From positions 62,001-126,000 of the forward strand of contig NZ_JACHYN010000013.1 in NCBI RefSeq assembly GCF_014192915.1: a stretch of DNA of 64,000 nt. Reading direction: 5' to 3'. The translations under genes were made by a program, and so were the position numbers. The notes beneath the pieces are model-generated. The model was not told the origin of the DNA and made no database searches. It saw nothing but the letters and a program-made list of their open reading frames with translations. Positions 55,115 through 63,446 of the stretch are shown piece by piece (the stretch's first letter is position 1; every line of letters begins with the position of its first letter). Source of the stretch: Azospirillum sp. OGB3 (GTDB lineage Bacteria > Pseudomonadota > Alphaproteobacteria > Azospirillales > Azospirillaceae).

Positions 55115-55921
55115 ATGCGGCTGACCCTGTTCCAGGCGGACGCGGAGCCCGGTGCGCCGCACCGCAACCTCGACCGTCTGGAACGGGCGGCGGCGGAGGC
55201 GGCGGATCGCGGCTCCGCCCTGCTGGTCGGGCCGGAAATGGGCCTGACCGGCTACGACATCGGCGCGGAGGCGGTGCGCGCCCTGGCCGAGCCGGCGGAC
55301 GGGCCGATGGCCGCGCGGGTCGCCGCCATCGCCCGGCGGCACGGCGTCGCCATCCTCTACGGCTATCCGGAGCGCGGGGCGGACGGCGCCGTCCACAACG
55401 CCGCACAACTGATCGGGGCGGACGGTCGGCCCCTGCTGAACCAGCGCAAGGCGCATCTCTACGGCGACCTCGACCGCAACGCCTTCGCGCCGGGCGGCGA
55501 TTCCTTCCCGACCGCCGAGGTCGGCGGGCTGCGGGTCGGCGTGGCGATCTGCTACGACGTGGAGTTTCCGGAACTGGTGCGCCGCCACGCCCTGGCCGGG
55601 GTCGACGTTCTGCTGGTGCCGACCGCGCTGATGACGCCCTACGAGGTCGTCGCCACCACCATCCTCCCGGCCCGCGCCTTCGAGAACGGCATCTTCGTCG
55701 CCTACGCCAACCGCTGCGGGCGGGAGGGGACGCTGCGCTATTGCGGGCTCAGCAGCGTGGCGGCGCCGGACGGATCGGTGCTGGCGCGGGCCGACGACGG
55801 CGAGGCGCTGCTGACCGTCGATCTGGACCCTGCCCTGCGCCAAGTCGGCACGCATCTGGCGGACCGCCGCCCGGACCTGTACGGTGCGGTCTCCAGCGCG
55901 CCTGGGAAGGGCGGTTCGTAG
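55115..55921 (+). CDS. Nitrilase-superfamily amidohydrolase
   Basis: 268 residues. The Glu-Lys-Cys triad is visible: Glu in LLVGPEMGLTGYDI, Lys in LLNQRKAHLYG and Cys in VAICYDVEFPE. The closest types are aliphatic amidase-like members of the nitrilase superfamily such as N-carbamoylputrescine amidase, but the substrate is not certain. Operon position right behind the ureohydrolase suggests that it works on an amide or carbamoyl product of the same compound. 12 nt separate it from the next gene. Confidence 0.88.
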   Translation: MRLTLFQADAEPGAPHRNLDRLERAAAEAADRGSALLVGPEMGLTGYDIGAEAVRALAEPADGPMAARVAAIARRHGVAILYGYPERGADGAVHNAAQLIGADGRPLLNQRKAHLYGDLDRNAFAPGGDSFPTAEVGGLRVGVAICYDVEFPELVRRHALAGVDVLLVPTALMTPYEVVATTILPARAFENGIFVAYANRCGREGTLRYCGLSSVAAPDGSVLARADDGEALLTVDLDPALRQVGTHLADRRPDLYGAVSSAPGKGGS

Positions 55922-55933
55922 AGGAAGCACAGC

Positions 55934-57178
55934 ATGCCGGTCACCATCGACGACATTCACGCCGCCGCCGAACGGCTGGCCGGACGCATCAGCCGCACGC
56001 CCTTCCTGCGCTCGGAAACCCTGTCGCAGATCACCGGCGCCGAGGTCTGGGTCAAGCTGGAGAATCTTCAGTTCACCGCCTCCTTCAAGGAGCGCGGGGC
56101 GGCCAACCGGCTGCTCCACCTGACTCCGGAGGAGCGGCAGGCCGGGGTGATCGCCATGTCGGCCGGCAACCACGCCCAGGCTGTGGCCTACCACGCGAAG
56201 CGGCTGGGCATCGCGGCGACCATCGTCATGCCGCGCTTCACCCCCTTCGTGAAGGTGAAGCGCACGCGCTATCACGGCGCCACCGTCATCCTGGAGGGCG
56301 ATTCCCTCGCCGAGGCCGCGGCCTTCGCCCACGACCTCGCCAAGCGGGACGGGCTGGTCTTCGTCCATCCCTACGACGACGACGCGGTGATCGCCGGCCA
56401 AGGCACCGTGGTGCTGGAGATGCTGGCGGAGGTGCCGGACCTCGACGCGCTGGCCATCCCGGTGGGCGGCGGCGGTCTGGCCGCCGGGGCCGCGGTCGCC
56501 GCCCGTGCGCTGCGGCCTGGCCTGGAGGTCGTCGGGGTGGAGGTGGAGACCTACCCCGCCGCGGCGCAGCGCCTCGCCGGGCAGCCGGTCAAGGTCGGCG
56601 GCCCGACGGTGGCCGAGGGCATCGCCGTGCGCGACGTCGGCGACCGGCCCATGGACATCCTGAAGCAGAACGGCTGCGACGTGGTGCTGGTGCCGGAAGC
56701 GGTGATCGAGCGCGCCATCGCCATGCTGATCGAGGTGGAGAAGACCGTGGCGGAGGGCGCCGGGGCCGCCGGTCTGGCCGCCCTGCTCTTCCACCCCGAG
56801 CGCTTCCGCGGCAAGCGGGTCGGGCTGATCGTGTCGGGCGGCAACATCGACACGCGCACGCTCGCCAACGTGCTGATGCGCGGCTTCGCCCGTGACGGGC
56901 GCCTGATCAACCTGGACATCGACGTGGCCGACCAGCCCGGCGCGCTGGCCCAGGTGGCCCGCATCGTGGCGGAGTGCGGCGGCAACATCATCGACGTGCA
57001 GCACCAGCGCCTGTTCGGCGCCTTCTCCGTCAAGTCCGCCGAGGTCGCCCTGCTGATCGAGGTGGAGGACGAGGGCCACGGCGACCGCATCACCGAAGCC
57101 CTGCGCGGCGCCGGCCTGCCCGTCCGCAAGGCGGTGGTGGCGGAAGCCGCGCAGCCATTGTCCAGCGCGCGGACCTGA
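55934..57178 (+). CDS. Threonine ammonia-lyase (dehydratase) with C-terminal ACT domain
   Basis: 414 residues. PLP-dependent, forms 2-oxobutyrate from threonine or pyruvate from serine. The PLP lysine is K52 in TASFKERGAANRL; the phosphate-binding glycine loop is PVGGGGLAAGAA, and SGGNIDTRTLANVL follows. An ACT-like domain (about 333-405, NLDIDVADQPGALAQVARIV) indicates amino acid regulation. This arrangement matches the 400-aa ACT-containing type rather than biosynthetic two-ACT IlvA. Why it travels with guanidino/polyamine genes is unclear. Confidence 0.9.
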   Translation: MPVTIDDIHAAAERLAGRISRTPFLRSETLSQITGAEVWVKLENLQFTASFKERGAANRLLHLTPEERQAGVIAMSAGNHAQAVAYHAKRLGIAATIVMPRFTPFVKVKRTRYHGATVILEGDSLAEAAAFAHDLAKRDGLVFVHPYDDDAVIAGQGTVVLEMLAEVPDLDALAIPVGGGGLAAGAAVAARALRPGLEVVGVEVETYPAAAQRLAGQPVKVGGPTVAEGIAVRDVGDRPMDILKQNGCDVVLVPEAVIERAIAMLIEVEKTVAEGAGAAGLAALLFHPERFRGKRVGLIVSGGNIDTRTLANVLMRGFARDGRLINLDIDVADQPGALAQVARIVAECGGNIIDVQHQRLFGAFSVKSAEVALLIEVEDEGHGDRITEALRGAGLPVRKAVVAEAAQPLSSART

Positions 57179-57207
57179 GCCGAGCCCCTTCGCTTGCGGT
57201 GCAACAG

Positions 57208-57230
57208 CCCTCTCCCCTCCGGGGAGAGGG
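57208..57230. repeat. CCCTCTCCCC palindrome
   Basis: CCCTCTCCCC (57208-57217) pairs with GGGGAGAGGG (57221-57230), 30 nt after the threonine dehydratase stop. Same family as the element at 51240; may act as a terminator or mRNA end. Confidence 0.7.
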
Positions 57231-57380
57231 GATAAGAATGTGCCCAATCGTTGCGCGTCTCTCCCCGGCACCGCCATTTTTCGCGGCACATCCTGGGGGA
57301 CCGCGCATGGATCTCCCGCCCCGCCGGTTGTGGCACGCGCCGTGCACTTCGCGCCTGTTCATTCGCGGAGGTCATGGATC

Positions 57381-58742
57381 ATGTCGTCGCTGGAATCACC
57401 AACCCGACCCCACCCGGTTGACGAGAATCTTCCGCTGCTGCGCCTGCTGGCGCTGGGCATGCAGCATGTGATGGTGATGTACGCGGGGGCCATCGCCGTG
57501 CCGCTCATCATCGGCGGCGCGCTGAAGCTGCCCAAGGACCAGATCGCGCTTCTCATCAACGCCGACCTGTTCGCCTGCGGCATCGTCACGCTGATCCAGA
57601 CGCTGGGATTCTGGAAGTTCGGCATCCGCCTGCCGGTGATGATGGGCGTCACCTTCGCCGCGGTCGGACCGATGGTCGCCATGGCGGGAAATCCGTCGCT
57701 GGGGCTTCTCGGCATCTACGGCGCCGTGATCGGGGCCGGCGTCTTCGCCACGCTGGCCGCCCCGCTGGTCGGGCGCCTGCTGCCGCTGTTCCCGCCGGTG
57801 GTGACAGGGACCGTCATCGCCATCATCGGCATCTCGCTGATGCGGGTGGGCATCACCTGGGCCGGCGGCGGGGCCGGGAACCCGAATTTCGGCGATCCGC
57901 TCTATCTCGGCGTCGCGCTGTTCGTTTTGGCGGTGATCCTGCTGGTGACCAAGTACGCCAAGGGCTTCTGGGCCAACATCTCGGTCCTGTTGGGCATCGT
58001 CGCCGGTTTCGCCCTGACCATGGCGTTAGGGCTGGTCAGCTTCGACGGGGTGGGACAGGCCAAGTGGGTGGACGTGATCTACCCGTTCCAGTTCGGCATG
58101 CCGGTGTTCGAATTCTGGTCGATCCTGACCATGTCGCTGGTGATGATCGTCGTGATGATCGAGTCCACCGGCATGTTCCTGGCGGTCGGCGAGATGGTCG
58201 GCCGCCCCGTGACGCCGGAGCAGTTGACCCGTGGCCTGCGCACGGACGGTCTGGGCACGCTGATCGGCGGCGTCTTCAACACCTTCCCCTACACCTCCTT
58301 CTCGCAGAATGTCGGGCTGGTCGGAATCACCGGGGTGCGCAGCCGCTGGGTCTGCGTGGCCGGCGGCGTCATCCTGGTCGCCTTCGGCCTGTTCCCGAAG
58401 CTGGCGCACGTCGTCGCCTCCGTCCCGACCTATGTGCTGGGCGGGGCCGGTCTGGTGATGTTCGGCATGGTCGCGGCGACCGGCATCAAGATCCTGGCGA
58501 AGGTCGACTACACGACCAACCGCGGCAACATCTACGTCGTCGCCATCAGCATCAGCCTGGGCATGGTGCCGCTGGTCGCCGACAAGATCTTCCAGAAGAT
58601 GCCGCCCTTCCTGTCGCCGCTCCTGCACAGCGGCATCCTTCTTGGCACCATCGCCGCGGTTCTGCTGAACCTGTTCTTCAACGGGCTGGGCAAGGCCGAC
58701 GCGAAGGAATTCGTCGCCGCCGCCAAAACCGCGGAGGCGTGA
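57381..58742 (+). CDS. NCS2-family nucleobase/xanthine permease
   Basis: 453 residues with about 12-14 membrane helices. NCS2 (UraA/XanQ/PbuX type) proton symporters import uracil, xanthine or urate. The conserved MQHVMVMYAGAIAVPLIIGG near residue 27, FWKFGIRLPVMMGVTFAAVGPM and the signature region around TGMFLAVGEMVGRPVTPEQL and FNTFPYTSFSQNVGLVGITGVRS are present; the QNVG-type motif suggests purines. GGAGG lies 9 nt before the ATG; the open frame to 57240 runs through the leader. The stop codon is directly followed by a palindromic element. Confidence 0.93.
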   Translation: MSSLESPTRPHPVDENLPLLRLLALGMQHVMVMYAGAIAVPLIIGGALKLPKDQIALLINADLFACGIVTLIQTLGFWKFGIRLPVMMGVTFAAVGPMVAMAGNPSLGLLGIYGAVIGAGVFATLAAPLVGRLLPLFPPVVTGTVIAIIGISLMRVGITWAGGGAGNPNFGDPLYLGVALFVLAVILLVTKYAKGFWANISVLLGIVAGFALTMALGLVSFDGVGQAKWVDVIYPFQFGMPVFEFWSILTMSLVMIVVMIESTGMFLAVGEMVGRPVTPEQLTRGLRTDGLGTLIGGVFNTFPYTSFSQNVGLVGITGVRSRWVCVAGGVILVAFGLFPKLAHVVASVPTYVLGGAGLVMFGMVAATGIKILAKVDYTTNRGNIYVVAISISLGMVPLVADKIFQKMPPFLSPLLHSGILLGTIAAVLLNLFFNGLGKADAKEFVAAAKTAEA

Positions 58743-58884
58743 CCCTCTCCCGCCCCGGGAGAGGGAGGGGCCCGCCGCGAAGTGGCGGGAGGGTGAGGGT
58801 TCGGCCAAGGATCATCGCACGGATTCTCGCATGACCCTCACCCGCCCGCTTCCGCGGGCAACCCTCTCCCGGGGCGGGAGAGGG
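58743..58884 (-). repeat. 142-bp palindromic element, copy A
   Basis: Starts right after the permease stop codon. Two terminal hairpins (CCCTCTCCCG / CGGGAGAGGG types, 58743-58765 and 58862-58884) and inner stems such as CCCGCC/GGCGGG flank a 30-nt centre. Read on the minus strand it is near-identical to copy B at 62289-62428 (by eye well over 80 percent). Confidence 0.8.
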
Positions 58885-58904
58885 ATTATTATGACGTCAG
58901 ACCC

Positions 58905-60344
58905 TTACGCCGCCGGCTCGCTGCCGTAGACCGACTTGGTCTCCAGGAACTCCTCGAACCCGACCTCGCCCCACTCGCGCCCGATGCCGGACTGCTTGTA
59001 GCCGCCGAAGGGCGCCGCAAGGTCGATGGAGGCGCCGTTCAGATGCACCATGCCGGTGCGCAAACGTTTCGCCACGGCGCGCGCCTCGTCCACCGTGCCG
59101 GCGTAGACGTAGCCGGACAGGCCGTAGAGCGAGTCGTTGGCGCTGCGGATCGCCTCCTCGATGTCCTCATAGGGGCGGATGGTCAGGACCGGGCCGAAGA
59201 TCTCCTCGCGCATGATGGTCATGGTGTCGGTGGCGCGGCTGAAGACGGTGGGCTTGGCGTAGAAGCCACGCTCCAGCCCGTCCGGGCGGCCCGGGCCGCC
59301 GCACAGCAGGGACGCGCCCTCCTCGATGCCGGCCTGGATCAGCCGCTGCACCCGCTCATACTGGCGCTGGTTGGCGATCGGGCCGACGCCGGTGCGGTCG
59401 CCGCGCGGGTCGCCGACCACCAGACGGGCGCAGACCTGGGCGGCGATCTTTTCCGCCTCGTCCAGACGGGAGGCCGGGACATACATGCGCGACGGCGCGT
59501 TGCAGCTCTGCCCGGTGTTGGACATCATCGACCGCACGCCGTGGGTCACCGCCTTGGTGAGGTCGGCGCTCTCGCAGATGATGTTGGCGGACTTGCCGCC
59601 CAGTTCCAGCGACACGCGCTTGATGCTGTCGGCGGCGTTGTGGGACACCGACGCCCCGGCCCGCGTCGAGCCGGTCAGCGACACCATGTCGACCAGCGGG
59701 TGCGAAGCCAGGACCGGGCCGACCACCGCGCCGTCGCCGTAGAACATGTTGAAGACGCCCGCCGGCACGCCGGCCTCGTGCAGGATCTCGGCGAAGATCC
59801 AGGCCGAATAAGGGGCGAACTCGCTGGGCTTCAGCACCATCGTGCAGCCGGTGGCGAGCGCCGGGGCGACCTTGCAAGCGATCTGGTTGATGGGCCAGTT
59901 CCACGGCGTGATCATGGCGCAGACGCCCACCGGCTCGCGCAGGATGCGGGTGGTGCCGCGGGTCCGCTCGAACGGGTACTCGCGGGCGGCCTCCAGCGCG
60001 GTCTTGAAATGGGCCAGCCCCATGAAGGCCTGTGCCGGCTTGGACAACGCCGCCAACGGCGCGCCCATCTCCTCGGTGATGGCGTTGGCCACCTCGTCCA
60101 TGCGCTTCTCGAAGAGCGCGCAAACGGAGGCCAGCAGCTCCAGCCGCTCGTTCAGGGAGGTGCGGGAAAAGCCGTCGAAGGCGGCGTGGGCCGCCGCCAC
60201 CGCGCGCTGCGCGTCCTCCGGCCCGCCGAGCGCCACGGTGCCCGACACCTGCTCCGTCGCCGGGTTCAACACCTCCATCACGGTGGCGCCCGCCGCGGGT
60301 TCGGTCCAGGCACCGCCGATGTAGAAGGATTGGCAGGTCTTCAT
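58905..60344 (-). CDS. NAD(P)+-dependent aldehyde dehydrogenase
   Basis: 479 residues. The catalytic Cys is in SNTGQSCNAPSRM and the general-base Glu in LELGGKSANI; the cofactor loop is SLTGSTRAGASV and NWPINQIACKVAPALATG is the conserved ALDH core. The C-terminal FGGYKQSGIGREWGEVGFEEFLETKSVY is typical. Substrate type (betaine aldehyde, aminobutyraldehyde or aliphatic aldehyde) is not certain. GAGGGG lies 7 nt before the ATG at 60344; the longer open frame to 60521 runs into the promoter region. It converges on the NCS2 gene across copy A and is divergent from the peptide-type ABC genes. Confidence 0.94.
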   Translation of the reverse strand: MKTCQSFYIGGAWTEPAAGATVMEVLNPATEQVSGTVALGGPEDAQRAVAAAHAAFDGFSRTSLNERLELLASVCALFEKRMDEVANAITEEMGAPLAALSKPAQAFMGLAHFKTALEAAREYPFERTRGTTRILREPVGVCAMITPWNWPINQIACKVAPALATGCTMVLKPSEFAPYSAWIFAEILHEAGVPAGVFNMFYGDGAVVGPVLASHPLVDMVSLTGSTRAGASVSHNAADSIKRVSLELGGKSANIICESADLTKAVTHGVRSMMSNTGQSCNAPSRMYVPASRLDEAEKIAAQVCARLVVGDPRGDRTGVGPIANQRQYERVQRLIQAGIEEGASLLCGGPGRPDGLERGFYAKPTVFSRATDTMTIMREEIFGPVLTIRPYEDIEEAIRSANDSLYGLSGYVYAGTVDEARAVAKRLRTGMVHLNGASIDLAAPFGGYKQSGIGREWGEVGFEEFLETKSVYGSEPAA

Positions 60345-60463
60345 CTCTAATCCCCTCGCTCTCTGCGTTGGCGTTTTCGGGTGAACCGATCCTGCCCCGT
60401 CCGACGCCGTTTGCCAAAGCTTTCCATCGGGAAAAACCGGATAGGTCAGAAGACCGGACCCTG

Positions 60464-60492
60464 TTGACAGATCAATGGTTTCACGGTCTGAT
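60464..60492 (+). promoter_or_regulatory. Candidate sigma70 promoter of the peptide ABC operon
   Basis: TTGACA (60464-60469) and TCTGAT (60487-60492) are 17 nt apart, with a start expected near 60499 and a leader of about 128 nt. This 282-nt gap also holds the divergent aldehyde dehydrogenase promoter. Confidence 0.5.
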
Positions 60493-60626
60493 CGTTGAAC
60501 ACATACGCGCCGCCGCCCCACTTACGGCGAGCCGAACGACAAGAATCGGGCCGCAACAACCGCGGTCCAAGGGCTGGGAGCCTGCTTCACGGGTACACAT
60601 CAAACGTACAATCAGGGGGACGAGGG

Positions 60627-62279
60627 ATGGCCTTACGTGATCGGCATCGGCGTCTTGCGGATGCGCTGCGTTCAGGAACCTTGAAACACACCCTGCCGGC
60701 GGTGGCTGCCCTGGCCCTGCTGGCCGCCGTCCCGGCGCCGGCGCGGGCGGCGACCCTGACGGTGGGCACCTCGGCGGAACCCAGCGCGCTCGACCCGCAC
60801 TACCACAACCTCGGCCCCAACACGCGCGCCCGCAAGCATGTGTTCGAATCGCTGGTCAGCATGGACGCCAAGATGCGGCTCCAGCCCGAACTGGCGGAAA
60901 GCTGGCGCGCCGTCGACGAGACGACCTGGGAATTCAAGCTGCGCAAGGGCGTGACGTTCCACGACGGCACCGAGTTCACCGCGCAGGACTTCGTCTACAC
61001 GGTCTGCCGCATCCCGAACGTCGCCAACAGCCCGTCCTCCTTCACCGTCTACACCAAGGGCATCGCGGGGATCGAGGCTCCGGACCCGCACACCCTCATC
61101 ATCAAGACCGGCAAGCCCTACCCGCTGCTGCCGGTGGAACTGTCGACCTTCGGCATCATCTCCGCCAAGGCGGCGGGCGGCGAGGCCGTCACCTTCGACA
61201 AGGCGGGCTGCAAGGCCGATTCCTGGCCGACGACGCAGGCCTTCAACGACGGCTCGCTGATGATCGGCACCGGGCCGTTCAAGCACAAGTCCTACACCAA
61301 AGGTGACCGGCAAATCCTGGAGCGCAACCCCGACTACTGGGGGCCGCAACCGGCCTGGGACACGGTGGTCTTCCGCCCGATCACCAGCGACGGGCCGCGC
61401 GTCGCCGCCCTGCTGGCGGGTGACGTGGATATGATCGAATCGCCCCCGGTGCAGGACATCGAGCGGCTGAAGTCCGCCCCCAACGTCTCCCTGGCCCAGG
61501 CCCAGTCGAACCGCGTGATCTATCTGGCGCTGGGCGTCCAGGACACCCCGCCGACCATCACCGGCACCGACGGCAAGAACCCGCTGAAGGACCCGCGCGT
61601 CCGCAAGGCGCTGTCGCTGGCGGTGGACCGCGACGCCATCGTGAAGCGCATCATGATGGGGGTGGCGGAGCCGGCGAACCAGTACCTCCCCGCCGGCTTC
61701 TACGGCAACAACCCGGAGGTCACCGTCGCCACCGACGCCAACAAGGCCAAGCAGCTCCTCGCCGAGGCCGGCTACCCGAAGGGCTTCCAACTCACCCTCG
61801 GCACGCCGAACGACCGCTACATCAACGACGACAAGGTGGCCCAGGCGGTCGCCCAGATGTTCACCCGCATCGGCGTGCAGACCCAAGTCGACGCGACCAC
61901 CGCCAACGTTTTCTTCTCGAAGCGCAACAAGCAGGAATACAGCGTCTTCCTGGCCGGCTGGGGCGCCGATTCGGGCGAGATGTCGTCGCCGCTGAAGGCG
62001 CTGATCGCCACGCCGATCAAGGAGAAGGGCTACGGCACGACCAACTACACCAGCTACTCCGACCCGGAGCTGGATGGGATGCTGGACACCGCGCTGGCGA
62101 CGGTGGACGACGCGAAGCGGGAGAAACTGCTCCAGGCCGCGGTGAAACGGGCGGTGGACGCCGACATCATCATCCCCCTGCATTACGAGGTGACGGTCTG
62201 GGCGATGAAGAAGGGGCTGAGCTACGAACCGCGCGCCGACCAGTACACGCTGGCCCAGAAGGTGACCCCCGCGAAGTGA
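60627..62279 (+). CDS. ABC transporter peptide/opine substrate-binding protein
   Basis: 550 residues, DppA/OppA (SBP_bac_5) family. Signal peptide with a hydrophobic stretch (about 20-38) ending in ARA-AT. Family blocks include LTVGTSAEPSALDPHYHN, LQPELAESWRAVDETTWEF, LRKGVTFHDGTEFTAQD and ALSLAVDRDAIVK. Peptides, opines, nickel or glutathione are all known ligands in the family; the real one is unknown. AGGGGGACGAGGG precedes the ATG. The next gene follows after copy B of the palindromic element. Confidence 0.93.
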   Translation: MALRDRHRRLADALRSGTLKHTLPAVAALALLAAVPAPARAATLTVGTSAEPSALDPHYHNLGPNTRARKHVFESLVSMDAKMRLQPELAESWRAVDETTWEFKLRKGVTFHDGTEFTAQDFVYTVCRIPNVANSPSSFTVYTKGIAGIEAPDPHTLIIKTGKPYPLLPVELSTFGIISAKAAGGEAVTFDKAGCKADSWPTTQAFNDGSLMIGTGPFKHKSYTKGDRQILERNPDYWGPQPAWDTVVFRPITSDGPRVAALLAGDVDMIESPPVQDIERLKSAPNVSLAQAQSNRVIYLALGVQDTPPTITGTDGKNPLKDPRVRKALSLAVDRDAIVKRIMMGVAEPANQYLPAGFYGNNPEVTVATDANKAKQLLAEAGYPKGFQLTLGTPNDRYINDDKVAQAVAQMFTRIGVQTQVDATTANVFFSKRNKQEYSVFLAGWGADSGEMSSPLKALIATPIKEKGYGTTNYTSYSDPELDGMLDTALATVDDAKREKLLQAAVKRAVDADIIIPLHYEVTVWAMKKGLSYEPRADQYTLAQKVTPAK

Positions 62280-62288
62280 GCGTTCATT

Positions 62289-62428
62289 CCCTCTCCCGCC
62301 CCGGGAGAGGGTGCCCGCGCAGCGGGCGGGTGAGGGTCGTGCGAGGATCAGCACCCTTATCCTTGGCTTTACCCTCACCCTCCCGCCGCCATGCGGCGGG
62401 CCCCTCCCTCTCCCGGGACGGGAGAGGG
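62289..62428 (+). repeat. 140-bp palindromic element, copy B
   Basis: Lies 10 nt after the binding-protein stop, inside the operon. Same hairpin-centre-hairpin layout as copy A, opposite orientation. Terminal stems are CCCTCTCCCG.. at 62289-62311 and 62406-62428; the inner parts read CCCGCGCAGCGGG and GCCGCCATGCGGC. Confidence 0.8.
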
Positions 62429-62468
62429 AGCCTACTCCTACCCGTCACACCCGTGGGGTAAAGGCGCC

Positions 62469-63446
62469 ATGCTTGTCTTCATCCTCCGGCGGCTGGCGCA
62501 GAGCGCGGTCGTCGTGGTGGCGATGTCGGTGCTGGTCTTCGCCGGCATCTTCGCCATCGGCAACCCCATCGACGTGCTCATCAGCCCCGAGGCCGACGAG
62601 ATCGAACGCGCCGCCGCCATCGCGCGGCTGGGGCTCGACAAGCCCATGCACGAGCAGTTCATCCGCTTCGTGGACAGCGCGCTCGGCGGCGACCTCGGCA
62701 CCAGCTTCGTGCATGGGGTGCCGGCGCTCGGCCTTGTCCTCCAGCGCTTCCCGGCGACGCTGGAGCTGGCGCTCTGCGCCATGCTGGTGGCGGTGGTGCT
62801 GGGCATCCCCCTGGGCCTCTGGGCCGGGCTGAAGCCGGACAGCCTGGCCGGGCGCGTCATCATGACCGGCTCGATCCTCGGCTTCTCGCTGCCCACCTTC
62901 TGGGTGGGGATGATGCTCATCATGGCCTTCGCGGTGACTCTCGGCTGGCTGCCGGCCGGCGGGCGCGGCGAGACGGCGAGCCTGCTCGGCGTGCAGTGGA
63001 GTTTCCTGACCGCCGACGGGCTGGCCCATCTGATCCTGCCCGCCGTCAATCTGGCCCTGTTCAAGCTGTCGCTGGTCATCCGTCTGGCCCGCGCCGGCAC
63101 GCGGGAGGTCGCCTTGCAGGACTATGTGAAGTTCGCCCGCGCCAAGGGGCTGGCGCCCGCGCGCATCGTCGGGGTGCACATCCTGAAGAACATCATGATC
63201 CCGGTGGTCACCGTCCTCGGGCTGGAGCTGGGCAGCGTCATCGCCTTCTCGGTGGTCACGGAATCGGTCTTCGCCTGGCCGGGCATGGGCAAGCTGCTGA
63301 TCGACAGCATCCTCCAGCTCGACCGGCCGGTGGTGATCGCCTACCTGCTGGTGACGGTGCTGCTGTTCGTGGTCATCAACCTGATCGTCGATCTGGTCTA
63401 TTCGGTGCTCGACCCGCGAATCCGGCTGGGCGGAGGACGGGCATGA
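62469..63446 (+). CDS. ABC transporter permease (DppB type)
   Basis: 325 residues, six membrane helices. The N-terminus MLVFILRRLAQSAVVVVAMSVLVF is typical of DppB/OppB; the EAA-like loop is KFARAKGLAPARIVGVHILKN (about 219-239). AAAGG precedes the ATG at 62469; an earlier frame to 62391 would start inside the palindrome. Its stop overlaps the next permease (ATGA). Confidence 0.94.
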   Translation: MLVFILRRLAQSAVVVVAMSVLVFAGIFAIGNPIDVLISPEADEIERAAAIARLGLDKPMHEQFIRFVDSALGGDLGTSFVHGVPALGLVLQRFPATLELALCAMLVAVVLGIPLGLWAGLKPDSLAGRVIMTGSILGFSLPTFWVGMMLIMAFAVTLGWLPAGGRGETASLLGVQWSFLTADGLAHLILPAVNLALFKLSLVIRLARAGTREVALQDYVKFARAKGLAPARIVGVHILKNIMIPVVTVLGLELGSVIAFSVVTESVFAWPGMGKLLIDSILQLDRPVVIAYLLVTVLLFVVINLIVDLVYSVLDPRIRLGGGRA

